Origin: CAIQJJ01 sp964606085 | GTDB lineage: Bacteria > Chloroflexota > Anaerolineae > Anaerolineales > UBA4823 | Direction of reading: 5' to 3' | NCBI GenBank assembly: GCA_964606085.1 | Contig: CAZSFD010000001.1 | Span: forward strand, 124,001-188,000 | Length of the DNA stretch: 64,000 nt | Part shown: piece after piece, positions 7,968-16,272 of the stretch | Numbering within the stretch: position 1 is the stretch's first letter | Layout: every line of letters starts with the position of its first letter | Program-made: the position numbers and the translations under genes | Notes under the pieces: model-generated | Databases searched by the model: none | What the model saw: only the letters and a program-made list of their open reading frames with translations | What the model was told of the DNA's origin: nothing

Positions 7968-8990
7968 ATGAGAAGGATTGCTTTGCGGGTGCGCTCGCTC
8001 TGTGCGATCGTGTTGCTGCTGGCCGCCTGCCAGACGGTCAGCAGCACGCCTCCGGCAAGCATCGGGCCACAATCTCCCACCACAACCGCCACCCCCACAG
8101 CTACCCCAACGACCCGCACCACCCCCTCGACCCGGCCAACCCAGGTCACGCCGACCTCGGTCACGCCAACGAGCTCAGCCACGTCAACCAGCACCCCCAC
8201 GCCCACGCCCACCCTGGCGGCTGGCGCAACACAAATCGCCGCCAGCGATGGCATGATCCTGGTGTACGTTCCCGCCGGGCCGTTCCGCATGGGCAGCCTG
8301 CCCGAAGATGCCGGGGCCGACGCCGATGAATTTCCCCAACGCACCATCCAGCTCGACGCATTCTGGATCGATCAGACCGAAATCAGCAATGCGCGTTTCG
8401 CCGCCTTTCTCAGCGCCAGCGGCGGGCCAGCCAGCGGCGCACCGGCCTGGTATCCGGCGCACCTGGAAGCCGCCCAAATTTTGCCAGCCAATGGCCGATG
8501 GCAGGTGCAAAAGGGCCTGGAAAACCTGCCCGTGATCGAAGTGACCTGGCACGGCGCTCAAGCCTACTGCGCCTGGGCCGGGCGGCGCTTGCCCAGCGAG
8601 GCCGAATGGGAAAAGGCCGCCCGCGGGCCTGATGGCAACATCTTTGCCTGGGGCAACGAGATTTCCTGCGGCCAGGCGCTCTTCGCCAATTGCGGCCAGA
8701 CACAGGCCGCCGCGGTAGGCAGCTATCCCGACGGGGCCAGCCCCTATGGCGCGCTGGATATGACCGGCAATGTGTGGGAATGGGTGGCTGACTGGTATGC
8801 GCCGGAGGCCTACGCCGCCACGCCGTCTGCCAACCCAACCGGGCCGCCCGGCGGGGTTGCGCGCGTGCTGCGCGGCGGCTCCTTCGATTTCGACGCCAAG
8901 CACAACCGCGCCGCCAACCGCCGCAACGACGGCCCGGCCAATTCATCGTACGATTATGGCTTTCGCTGCGCCGTCAGCGCCAACCCCTGA
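7968..8990 (+). CDS. formylglycine-generating-enzyme-like (SUMF1) lipoprotein
   Basis: A 340-residue exported lipoprotein. The leader ends in LLLAAC (lipobox Cys near residue 24), followed by a Thr/Pro-rich linker of about 60 residues and a SUMF1/FGE-sulfatase domain (MILVYVPAGPFRMGS to GFRCAVS). Conserved fold motifs are WYPAHLEA, VIEVTWHGAQAYCAWAGRRLPSEAEWEKAARG, GALDMTGNVWEWVADWY and LRGGSF. In active formylglycine enzymes LRGGSF is followed by two catalytic cysteines; here the segment is FDFDAKHNRAANRR with none. So this is likely a non-oxidase member with a binding or unknown role on the outer face. Confidence 0.82.
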   Translation: MRRIALRVRSLCAIVLLLAACQTVSSTPPASIGPQSPTTTATPTATPTTRTTPSTRPTQVTPTSVTPTSSATSTSTPTPTPTLAAGATQIAASDGMILVYVPAGPFRMGSLPEDAGADADEFPQRTIQLDAFWIDQTEISNARFAAFLSASGGPASGAPAWYPAHLEAAQILPANGRWQVQKGLENLPVIEVTWHGAQAYCAWAGRRLPSEAEWEKAARGPDGNIFAWGNEISCGQALFANCGQTQAAAVGSYPDGASPYGALDMTGNVWEWVADWYAPEAYAATPSANPTGPPGGVARVLRGGSFDFDAKHNRAANRRNDGPANSSYDYGFRCAVSANP

Positions 8991-9017
8991 AACAGGCAGC
9001 CCAATGCGAGAACGCGA

Positions 9018-9023
9018 TATAAT
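9018..9023 (+). promoter_or_regulatory. candidate -10 box for the FmdB-type gene
   Basis: TATAAT lies 38 nt before the start codon, in the 70-nt gap between the lipoprotein and zinc-ribbon genes. No good -35 hexamer is visible at normal spacing. Confidence 0.35.
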
Positions 9024-9060
9024 CGCGCCGACCTATCCATTTCACTCCCTGAGGTGTCTT

Positions 9061-9294
9061 ATGCCCATTTATGAATATGTCTGCGACGACTGCGGCGCTC
9101 AATATGAGGCGCTGCGCGCGATGAAAGATGCCGATGCCCCCATCACCTGTAAGAACTGCGAGAGCGGCCACACCAAACGCGCCATTTCGGCGTTCTTCGC
9201 CCAAAGCGGCGGACGGGTTATTGCGGGTAATTCCGGCGGCTGCTCAGGCTGCTCGGCAGGTTCGTGCAGCGGTTGCGGTCACAGCCACAACTAA
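9061..9294 (+). CDS. FmdB family zinc-ribbon protein
   Basis: A 77-residue protein beginning MPIYEYVCDDCG, the hallmark of the FmdB/CxxC_CxxC_SSSS regulatory-type zinc ribbon, with Cys pairs at residues 8/11 and 30/33. The C-terminus is a Gly/Ser/Cys tail with GCSGCSAGSCSGCGHSHN, which could bind further metal. Role is unknown; the family is linked to transcription of amidase genes in some bacteria. The start is set by GAGGTG 5-6 nt upstream. A -10-like box at 9018 and a terminator at 9315 suggest it is its own transcription unit. Confidence 0.85.
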   Translation: MPIYEYVCDDCGAQYEALRAMKDADAPITCKNCESGHTKRAISAFFAQSGGRVIAGNSGGCSGCSAGSCSGCGHSHN

Positions 9295-9314
9295 GCCTGG
9301 CTTCTGCCCACAAT

Positions 9315-9356
9315 AAAAAACACTGGCCGTGTGTTATTCACGGCCAGTGTTTTTAT
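9315..9356. terminator. bidirectional terminator between convergent genes
   Basis: A perfect stem with core ACACTGGCCGT / ACGGCCAGTGT is flanked by A and T runs on both sides. It lies between the stops of the + strand zinc-ribbon gene and the minus-strand PEP-CTERM gene, so it should end both transcripts. Confidence 0.9.
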
Positions 9357-9376
9357 TGGCAATGCCCCCCCCGGCG

Positions 9377-12307
9377 TCATGCCGTGCGCTTGCGCCAGGC
9401 CAGCCAGCCCAACAGCGCGGCTGCCAGGCCGAGCAGCAGCCATTCGTGCGGCTCTGGCACACCGGTCACCTCGAAGGGCGCAGGGAGCGTCTCGCCTACA
9501 CCTTCGGCCTCGCGCTCGAAGCGGTCAGATTGGCCTTCCAATTCGCGCAGGCGGTGTTCTTGCCCGGCAGTCACCAGCACGATCATCGAAGAGTAGGGGG
9601 TGACAATGCCCTGCGATTTCGCCAGGGCGTGCAAGGCGTCGAGGGTTTCGATTTGCCCGATCTGGCCGCGGTTGCGGTACATCTCACTCAAGATCAGACG
9701 GCGGGCGGCCAGGGCGGCGAAGGGATCATCGGGAGCGTGGGTGGCGAGGTTGGCCGTGTCGGGCAGTGCGCTGCCGGCGGGGAAGGTGAGCAATTCGTAG
9801 CCATCTACAACATCGCGTAAAATACCGGCGGGGAGGTTGCCCGCCTCGAGCGAGACCGCCAGACGGGCGAGGGCGGCCTCGAGGCTGCCAGCCACGCCGC
9901 CGCCGCTGGCCTGGATGGCCTGCAAGGTGGCGTCATCGTAGCCGTAGGGCAGTTCGCCGCCGAGGTGGATCATCCACACCGGGGCGTTTGGCACGCCAAG
10001 CGGCACGGGCGCGCCGCCCAGCTTAAATCCCACGCCATCGGTCAGCACCAGCAGCGCATCATAGCGGCGGCCTTCGCTCAAGGCGAAAAACTGCGCCAGC
10101 AACTCCGCCGCATTCTGCCCGCCAAAATAGAGCATGTTTCCGGGGATAACATCGGCCAGTTTGGCGACCGAGGCCTGCTCGCCGCGGTAGGCCGAGGCGG
10201 TCAGGTAAATATCGGCAGCGGGGCTGATGCTTTGCAAGCGGGCCAGCGCATCGGACACGGCAGATTGCTCGGCGACCATGCTGTACGAGCGATCCAGCAC
10301 CACGGCCAGGCGCAAACCGGCAGGGAGCGGGGCAGCGTCAGCGGCACTCAGCGGGCGCACCAGCACCGTCTGGCCGTCGGCGAAGGTCACCGAGTGGGCC
10401 TGCGCCACCACGGGCTGCGTGGCGGCCACGGAGGGCGGCAGCCAGGCTTCAGCAGTGCCATTCACCTGCACGCCGTTAACCGTGCGCTGTGAGTTTTTAT
10501 CCCAAAAGACGTTGGCCCGTTCGGCCAGTTGCGGCAGCGGCCAGGCATCACCTTCGGCAAAGACGCGATAGGTCATCCACAGATAAAGCTGTTCGCCATC
10601 TTCGACCGTCGCGATACGCGTGCTGTCGTCCCACGTCCAGCGCTGCGCTTCGATGGGGAAAACCCGCAGACGATATTGGCGCGGCCCAAGCTGTTCGAGC
10701 AGGGCCGGGTCTATGTTGACGCGCAGTTGTTCGCGATAGACCTGCTGGGCCGCGCCGCGCGGGGCAACGTGGAAGCCGGTGCGGGCGGTGCGCTCGGGGC
10801 TGTTGCCCAGCCAGAGGCCCGTCAGGACGGCGGTTTCGGGCAGGTTGAAGTAATAGACCACTTCCTGGCGCTGCGCAGTCTGGTTCTGATAGGCTTCGAA
10901 GAGTTCCACTTCGGCCCAATCGCCATGTTCGACCACGGTCACTTCCTGGCGGGTGAGCAGGACTTCGCGGTCGTCCACCGCCTGCCAGGCGGTGAGCGCC
11001 TGATCGCCCGACCAGGTATCGCGCACGGCCGCCAGGATGGTGGCCCGCTCGCCATCGGTGATGGCGGTATCAAAGAACTGTTCGTAGAGTTCGGCGGCGC
11101 GCTGCGGCTCCTGGCGCAAAGCGCGCGGCTGCCACCAGTCGCCGGTGGTATCGAGCGCTTTGGGGTTCATCGGTTCATACAGCAGGGGGCGGGCGGCTAC
11201 TTCGTAAAATCTTTCCACCGCCAGGGGCAACGGCGAATCATGGGGCAGCTTGAACGCCGACGCCCACATCTCGCGCACATGCCCCACTTCGCCCACCGCG
11301 CTGATGTAGCGCGTGGGGGCCAGGTAGGCGTTGAGCAATCCCTGGCGGATGGTCTGGCTTTGCTGGAGTAAAAGCTCGGCCTGGGCTATGGTTTGCGGCG
11401 GCGTTGCCATCAGCGCAAAGGCGTGGTGCTGCGGCTGCTGGTTGGCCAGGAAGAAAAGCGCCAGCGTAACCAGGCTGGCCGCAGCAGAAAGCCCAACGGT
11501 CACTGCACGGCCACGCCGCCGGGCCACAGAACGCAGGCCAAGCGCCCACTGCACCCCATAGATGATCGGCACCGCCACCGGCGCAACCACGCCCAACGTG
11601 GCCGAGTAAAGCAGCAGGAGGATGCCAAAGAGTGTCAGCGGCAGCAGGATCAGCGTTTCCCAACTCAGGTGGTCAAAGACATAAACCAACTCCCGCCCGG
11701 CGTCGCGGAAGAACTGCGGCAAAGCGGTTAGCGCGGGGATGGCGTAAAAGGCCAGCAGCAAGGCCGCATACGCCCCGATCAGGCAAAGCAGCGTCAGGCC
11801 GATGGTGCGCCAGGCATCTGCGAGCAGGCCGCGCCCGTCCATACGCTTATCCAACAACTGCCACAGCAGGGTAAACACGGCCAACACAGCCACCGCATAG
11901 AGCATCAGCACCGCCGCATTGGCCTGGCGAATGACGAAGATGCGCACCAACAGCAAAACCATCAGCGGGCCCTGGATGCCGTAGCCAAGGGCCAACAGCT
12001 TGCCGGGCGAGCGGCGCAGCCATGTCAGGCCCAGCAGCGCCGCTGCCACAGGGATGATGGTCACCAGGATGCCCATGACCAGGTAATCGAGCGGGATCAG
12101 GTCATGCTGGTAGGCCGCCCACATTTGCGGCCACACATTGGGGGCAAAGCCCAGGGACATGAAGGCCAAAAAGATCAGATTCCACGACCAGAACAGGCCA
12201 TAGCCCCAAAGTTTGATACTGAACACCCAGGTCAGCAGCGTTTTCAGCCCGTTGCTTCGGGTAGATGCCTGGGGCGACGTTGGCGGAAGCGGTGTCATCT
12301 CGTTCAT
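9377..12307 (-). CDS. large integral membrane VIT/VWA protein with PEP-CTERM sorting tail
   Basis: A 976-residue protein resembling the PEP-CTERM integral membrane family TIGR02921. The first ~300 residues contain about seven hydrophobic segments. A VIT-like domain follows (around 455-560, with VEHGDWAEVELFEAYQNQ), then a VWA domain with a DxSxS metal-adhesion motif at residues 672-676 (DRSYS) and a late LVLTDGVG. The C-terminus is a complete sorting signal: VPEP, a hydrophobic stretch and WRKRTA. Known family logic says exosortase recognises this tail and processes it at the membrane. Its start overlaps the exosortase stop by ATGA, with AAGGAG upstream. No other PEP-CTERM protein is in the window, so it is probably the sortase's dedicated target. 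Confidence 0.88.
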   Translation of the reverse strand: MNEMTPLPPTSPQASTRSNGLKTLLTWVFSIKLWGYGLFWSWNLIFLAFMSLGFAPNVWPQMWAAYQHDLIPLDYLVMGILVTIIPVAAALLGLTWLRRSPGKLLALGYGIQGPLMVLLLVRIFVIRQANAAVLMLYAVAVLAVFTLLWQLLDKRMDGRGLLADAWRTIGLTLLCLIGAYAALLLAFYAIPALTALPQFFRDAGRELVYVFDHLSWETLILLPLTLFGILLLLYSATLGVVAPVAVPIIYGVQWALGLRSVARRRGRAVTVGLSAAASLVTLALFFLANQQPQHHAFALMATPPQTIAQAELLLQQSQTIRQGLLNAYLAPTRYISAVGEVGHVREMWASAFKLPHDSPLPLAVERFYEVAARPLLYEPMNPKALDTTGDWWQPRALRQEPQRAAELYEQFFDTAITDGERATILAAVRDTWSGDQALTAWQAVDDREVLLTRQEVTVVEHGDWAEVELFEAYQNQTAQRQEVVYYFNLPETAVLTGLWLGNSPERTARTGFHVAPRGAAQQVYREQLRVNIDPALLEQLGPRQYRLRVFPIEAQRWTWDDSTRIATVEDGEQLYLWMTYRVFAEGDAWPLPQLAERANVFWDKNSQRTVNGVQVNGTAEAWLPPSVAATQPVVAQAHSVTFADGQTVLVRPLSAADAAPLPAGLRLAVVLDRSYSMVAEQSAVSDALARLQSISPAADIYLTASAYRGEQASVAKLADVIPGNMLYFGGQNAAELLAQFFALSEGRRYDALLVLTDGVGFKLGGAPVPLGVPNAPVWMIHLGGELPYGYDDATLQAIQASGGGVAGSLEAALARLAVSLEAGNLPAGILRDVVDGYELLTFPAGSALPDTANLATHAPDDPFAALAARRLILSEMYRNRGQIGQIETLDALHALAKSQGIVTPYSSMIVLVTAGQEHRLRELEGQSDRFEREAEGVGETLPAPFEVTGVPEPHEWLLLGLAAALLGWLAWRKRTA

Positions 12308-14064
12308 GGTAACGCTCCTTGCAAACTGACGCTCACGGCCTGGCGCAAACTGCGCGCCAGGCTTTGCACGGCAGCTTCATCGGTTGGATAAACATCATGC
12401 AGCAGAACCGTCACCAGCACCCAATGTTGGCGCTGCGGCGACAGGTCGGCCCAGATGCGGGCGGCGAAGTCGTCGGTGGTGCGGTCGGCGGTTTGCAGCC
12501 AGTAGAGGGCGGTAACCTGGGCCTGGCCGCGGCGCAGCAGGAGGGCGCGGGCGGGGAAATCGGGATCGAATAGCACCGTTTGTGAGGCTTCCACGGTGAA
12601 GCCATCCACCTCGAAACAGCGTTCGGGGCGGTGCTGACCGCGCCAGGTGGTGCTGCCGAGAAACAGGAAGGAACCGGCCAAGGGTTGCCCCTGGCCCTGC
12701 CAGGTGAAAAGCCAACGATCAATCGCTTCGGCCCCGCCGCTGGTGGCCCAGGCCTGCAATTGCGGCGACAAGGGGCTGGCCTGCACCCGCAGCGCCGCCG
12801 GAAAAGCCCAGGCGACGGCCGCCTGCGCCGAGGCGGTCTGCGGTCGCGGCGCATAGAGCAGCGCCATGCCGGCGATGATCACCGCCAATGCCGGCGCCAG
12901 CCAGATTGGCCGCCCGGCAACGGTTGAACCATTTTGCCCGGCGTCGTTTTTGGGCGGCAAAGCGAAGGACAGAGGCTTCTGCCAGGTCAGCAGGCCATAG
13001 GTGATGGCACACACCGCCACAAAGGCCAGCACGCCCAGGGGCACGTGGATCATATCGGCCAGCATCGGCCAGCCAGCCACCTGGCCGACCAACACCAGCA
13101 GCGCCACGCGGGCCACATTGGCCGCAAACAGCAGGCCGCCAAACAGGGTGGCAATGCCCAACCAGCGGATATTGATGGCGCGTCGTTCGATCCAGGTGGC
13201 GGCGATCAAGAACAGTGCGCCCGTCCACAGGCTTTTGATGCCGCTGCAGGGCAGGTCTACCTGGGCCAGGCCGCTCTCAAAAACCAGAATGGTGTCTGCG
13301 CCCAACGAGGGAATGCCCACCGACTGCATGGCCGCCTGGACGATGTGGGCGGTGGCAAGGCGCATGGGGTAGCCGACGAAGGTTTGCAGGTGATCGCCGA
13401 AGGGCAGTGCGCCGATCAGCAGCAGGGCGGCTGGCAGGCCGTCCTGCCAGCGCCGCGGCGACATCCATAAGCCCACCAGCCCGTAGGTAGCCAGGCCAAA
13501 CAGCGAGGCCGACAGGGTGTTGATGTCGAGGAAGCGTTCGGCGAGCAAATAAAGCGCCGAACCGCCCAGGGCCAGGGCCAGGCCCGGCGCATACGCTTGC
13601 GGAAGCACATCGAGGCGCAAGCGCAGGCCCTGTTGGCGAAATTGCACAAAGATCAGCGCCGACACGATCAGCAGCACGATCTGGTTGGTGCGAAATTCCT
13701 CGCTGGAAAAGATGACCTGGAAATAGCCCAAGACAGCCCAATACAACCACGCCCACAGCAAGAGCAAGGTAGCGTTGATGGCTGTCCGCGCCAGGCGCGG
13801 CGCCAGCGGCTCAACTGGCGGCAATTCGGTGACCAGGGGCGCAACAGGCGGCGGCAGCGCATCCCAGCGCTGGTGAAATTGGCGGCTTAGCTGTTGGTGC
13901 AGGTTTTTCAGGCGTTGGGCCTCGGCGCGGCAGGCCGGGCAAACGGCCAGGTGCTGCTGCAAGGCTGCTTTTTCGGGTTCGCCCAGCAGGTCATCGGCTG
14001 CGGCAAGTAAGAAATGCTGGGCCTGTTCGTGGGAAAGGTGAGGTTGGCTGGCGGCTTTCATCAT
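12304..14064 (-). CDS. exosortase with N-terminal anti-sigma-type zinc finger
   Basis: A 586-residue membrane protein. Residues 10-60 form a zf-HC2/anti-sigma-like zinc finger with H38, C42 and C45 (HLAVCPAC). From residue 90 there are many transmembrane segments typical of the exosortase/archaeosortase family, with the catalytic triad visible as Cys273 (DLPCSGIKSLW), Arg319 (NVARV) and His340 (MIHVPLG). The last ~200 residues are an extracytoplasmic EpsI-like domain. It should cleave and anchor PEP-CTERM proteins while the zinc finger binds the sigma factor encoded upstream. The start at 14064 overlaps the sigma stop (ATGA); upstream in-frame codons lie inside the sigma gene. It resembles exosortase O by its single-target context. 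Confidence 0.88.
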   Translation of the reverse strand: MMKAASQPHLSHEQAQHFLLAAADDLLGEPEKAALQQHLAVCPACRAEAQRLKNLHQQLSRQFHQRWDALPPPVAPLVTELPPVEPLAPRLARTAINATLLLLWAWLYWAVLGYFQVIFSSEEFRTNQIVLLIVSALIFVQFRQQGLRLRLDVLPQAYAPGLALALGGSALYLLAERFLDINTLSASLFGLATYGLVGLWMSPRRWQDGLPAALLLIGALPFGDHLQTFVGYPMRLATAHIVQAAMQSVGIPSLGADTILVFESGLAQVDLPCSGIKSLWTGALFLIAATWIERRAINIRWLGIATLFGGLLFAANVARVALLVLVGQVAGWPMLADMIHVPLGVLAFVAVCAITYGLLTWQKPLSFALPPKNDAGQNGSTVAGRPIWLAPALAVIIAGMALLYAPRPQTASAQAAVAWAFPAALRVQASPLSPQLQAWATSGGAEAIDRWLFTWQGQGQPLAGSFLFLGSTTWRGQHRPERCFEVDGFTVEASQTVLFDPDFPARALLLRRGQAQVTALYWLQTADRTTDDFAARIWADLSPQRQHWVLVTVLLHDVYPTDEAAVQSLARSLRQAVSVSLQGALP

Positions 14065-14621
14065 TCGACAAACGCTTTCAGTTTGTGGCGGGCTTTGTTC
14101 AAGCGAGAATGAACGGTGCCTTCGGGGATATCGAGCATGTGGGCGATTTCGCCGACGGAACAATCGTGGTAGTAGCGCAAGATGACCGGCAAGCGATGCT
14201 TTTCATCGAGGGCGTTGACCGCCGACCAGAGGCCATCTTCGGCTTCTTGCTGGATGACCTGGTTTTCTGGCGGGTCGGGGAGATCGTCTATGGGCATGGT
14301 CAGCGCCTGGACTATCTGCCGTATGCGCGCCTGGCGCTGGCGCGCTCGCAGCCGGTTACGGCAAATGTTGATGGTGATAGCATACAGCCAGGTGGAGAGT
14401 GCGGCTTCGCCGCGGTAGGTGTCGAGGCGGCGCAACGCGGCGAGCAGGGCATCTTGGGTGGCTTCTTCGGCGTCGGCGCAGCCATGCGGGCTGCCGTCAT
14501 CGAGAATCGAACAGGCCAGGCGATAGAGCCGGGATTGGTTTTCGCGCACTAATTGCTCCACCGCCAGGGCGTCACCCGCCCGGCACTGCGCCAACAGTTG
14601 CATCGTGTCCATGATGATCAT
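14061..14621 (-). CDS. ECF-family RNA polymerase sigma factor
   Basis: A 186-residue sigma factor with region 2 (LVRENQSRLYRLACSIL, ADAEEATQDALLAALRRLDTYRG, LSTWLYAITINICRNRLRAR) and region 4 (LPVILRYYHDCSVGEIAHMLDIPEGTVHSRLNKARHKLKAFV). Region 3 is absent, as expected for ECF types. The downstream coupled gene carries an anti-sigma zinc finger fused to an exosortase, so the sigma factor is probably held at the membrane by the sortase protein. Two starts are possible (14621 and 14612); the first is used. The promoters it recognises are not identifiable here beyond possible autoregulation. Confidence 0.92.
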   Translation of the reverse strand: MIIMDTMQLLAQCRAGDALAVEQLVRENQSRLYRLACSILDDGSPHGCADAEEATQDALLAALRRLDTYRGEAALSTWLYAITINICRNRLRARQRQARIRQIVQALTMPIDDLPDPPENQVIQQEAEDGLWSAVNALDEKHRLPVILRYYHDCSVGEIAHMLDIPEGTVHSRLNKARHKLKAFVE

Positions 14622-14772
14622 TCTACCCTATTAGACACCACCCACTCCCAAAACCTTCACGCCACCTGACAAAACTAATGGGCAAAAGGCTCTTTCAAAA
14701 GTAGCGCAATTTCGTACGAGGCGGGTATAATTTGCATATCGTAGCCAACAAAAGTGAAGAGGTGGTTTTGTC
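14622..14772. promoter_or_regulatory. divergent intergenic region with -10 box for the V4R gene
   Basis: This gap separates the ECF sigma gene (minus) from the V4R gene (plus). TATAAT at 14726-14731 lies 41 nt before the V4R start, without an obvious -35. On the minus strand, GTCTAA about 15 nt before the sigma start resembles ECF-type -10 elements, but no convincing -35 was found. No further feature is supported. Confidence 0.35.
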
Positions 14773-15393
14773 ATGACCGATCAATACTTCTATCCAAATA
14801 TCTGGGGTCGCGGTATCCTGACATCTGCGGAGGAAATCCTGGGCGTCAATGGCGTCAACGCGCTGTTGAACCTGGCCGGGTTGCCAGAATACATTGGAAA
14901 CTACCCTCCCGATACCATCGAGAAAAAATTTCCCTTTTCCCATGTAGCCAAACTACAACAAGCCCTGTATGATATGTACGGTGCGCGCGGGGCGCGTGTG
15001 TTTGCCACACGCGGCGGCGAGCAAACCTTCAAACACAGCATGGACAAGTATGACAAGGTGCAAAAAGCGGCCCAGGCAGCGATGAGCATCGGTTCCATGG
15101 AAACTCGCCATCGTGTCGGGTTGCAGTTCTTCTCCAAATTTTTCAACATGGTCAGCGACCAGGTGATTCGCGTCGAGGATGATGAAGCCAACTGGTATTG
15201 GATCATCGAACGCTGCCCGATGTGCTGGGAACGCAAGGCCACCGAACCGGTGTGTCACCTGGGCGTTGGCGTGCTTCAGGCGGCTTCGACCTGGGCCACC
15301 GGCGGGATGAAATTCCGCATTCAAGAGACCAAGTGCATCGCCATGGGCGATGACGTGTGCGTCTACACGCTCGAAAAGACGCCGATTGGCTGA
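14773..15393 (+). CDS. V4R domain (4-vinyl reductase-like) sensor protein
   Basis: A 206-residue cytoplasmic protein. The C-terminal part is a V4R small-molecule-binding domain: IIERCPMCWERKATEPVCHLGVGVLQ and KFRIQETKCIAMGDDVCVYTLEK show the conserved cysteines and the final GD.xC block. The N-terminal ~90 residues form a helical segment with FATRGGEQTF. V4R domains occur in bacteriochlorophyll reductase and in hydrocarbon-responsive regulators. Here there is no fused enzyme, so a ligand-sensing role is inferred. The start is supported by GAGGTG about 9 nt upstream. A long palindrome follows the gene. Confidence 0.8.
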   Translation: MTDQYFYPNIWGRGILTSAEEILGVNGVNALLNLAGLPEYIGNYPPDTIEKKFPFSHVAKLQQALYDMYGARGARVFATRGGEQTFKHSMDKYDKVQKAAQAAMSIGSMETRHRVGLQFFSKFFNMVSDQVIRVEDDEANWYWIIERCPMCWERKATEPVCHLGVGVLQAASTWATGGMKFRIQETKCIAMGDDVCVYTLEKTPIG

Positions 15394-15430
15394 TGACCCG
15401 CTAACACGAAACCGCCCCCAAACATATTCA

Positions 15431-15485
15431 TTAAACGACGAAGGTCGAAAGTCGCTCATGGCGACTTTCGACCTTCGTCGTTTAA
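15431..15485. repeat. perfect 25-bp-arm palindrome between convergent genes
   Basis: Arms 15431-15455 and 15461-15485 are exact reverse complements around a 5-nt loop (TCATG). Each arm contains near-tandem 7-nt purine-rich units of the type GTCGAAR. The stem is much longer than normal terminators and lacks a long T run, so a mobile palindromic repeat is as likely as a terminator, although its position between the convergent V4R and ExoIII genes would let it end both transcripts. Confidence 0.8.
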
Positions 15486-15496
15486 CCGGCCAACGC

Positions 15497-16270
15497 TCAG
15501 CTCAGCAGCAAACTCACCGGACAGTGGTCGGAGCCCATAATTTCGTTGTGAATGACCACCTCTTGCACACGCGGCATGAATGCTTTGGAAACGAGGAAGA
15601 AATCGAGCCGCCAGCCGATGTTGCGGGCACGCGCATTGGTGATGTAAGTCCACCAGGTATATTGCACCTTGTCCGGGTAAAGCGTGCGGAAGGCATCTAC
15701 GAAGCCGTGCTGCAAATAGTAATCCAGCCAGAGGCGTTCTTCGGGCAAGAAGCCGGAAGTTTTCTGGTTGGCTTTGGGGTTGGCAAGGTCTATGTCGTTG
15801 TGGGCGGTGTTGAAATCGCCGGTGATGATGATGTTTTCGCCGGCGGCGTGCAGGGCGTCGCATTGGTCGAGCAGTTTGGCGTAGAAATCGAGTTTGTAAT
15901 CCACCCGGTCTTGACCGCGCTGGCCGTTGGGGAAGTAGATGTTATACAACAGGAAGCCACCGTGACGGGTGCGGATGACACGGCCTTCCACGTCAAACTC
16001 GGCAAAACCAAGGCCGCGGGTGATTTCGGCAGCCGGCTGCTGCGCCAGCGTGGCCACGCCGCTGTAACCAGGGCGCTCGGCAGGATTCCAGGTGCGGTGG
16101 GGATAGGCGGCGAAAGCGCCCAGGATTTCAGGCGTTAGTTGGTCTGGCCTGGCTTTGATTTCCTGCATACAGAAAACATCTGGGGCGTACGCAGGCTGAG
16201 AAAGCCAGGAAAAGCCATTTTTCCCCGCCACAGCCCGAATGCCATTGACATTCCAGGTGGTTATTTTCAT
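15497..16270 (-). CDS. xth: exodeoxyribonuclease III
   Basis: A 257-residue member of the exonuclease III/AP endonuclease family. Catalytic landmarks are WNVNGIRA, MQEIKA (metal-binding Glu), GDFNTAHNDIDLANP (Asp and Asn), WWTYITNARARNIGWRLDFFLVS and GSDHCPV (Ser-Asp-His). It cuts abasic sites and trims 3' ends in base-excision repair. The start at 16270 (ATG, KITTWNVNG) is preferred over a TTG at 16279 inside the DegV stop region; the gap to the DegV stop is only 2 nt, so the two are cotranscribed. Confidence 0.93.
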   Translation of the reverse strand: MKITTWNVNGIRAVAGKNGFSWLSQPAYAPDVFCMQEIKARPDQLTPEILGAFAAYPHRTWNPAERPGYSGVATLAQQPAAEITRGLGFAEFDVEGRVIRTRHGGFLLYNIYFPNGQRGQDRVDYKLDFYAKLLDQCDALHAAGENIIITGDFNTAHNDIDLANPKANQKTSGFLPEERLWLDYYLQHGFVDAFRTLYPDKVQYTWWTYITNARARNIGWRLDFFLVSKAFMPRVQEVVIHNEIMGSDHCPVSLLLS

Positions 16271-16272
16271 GC

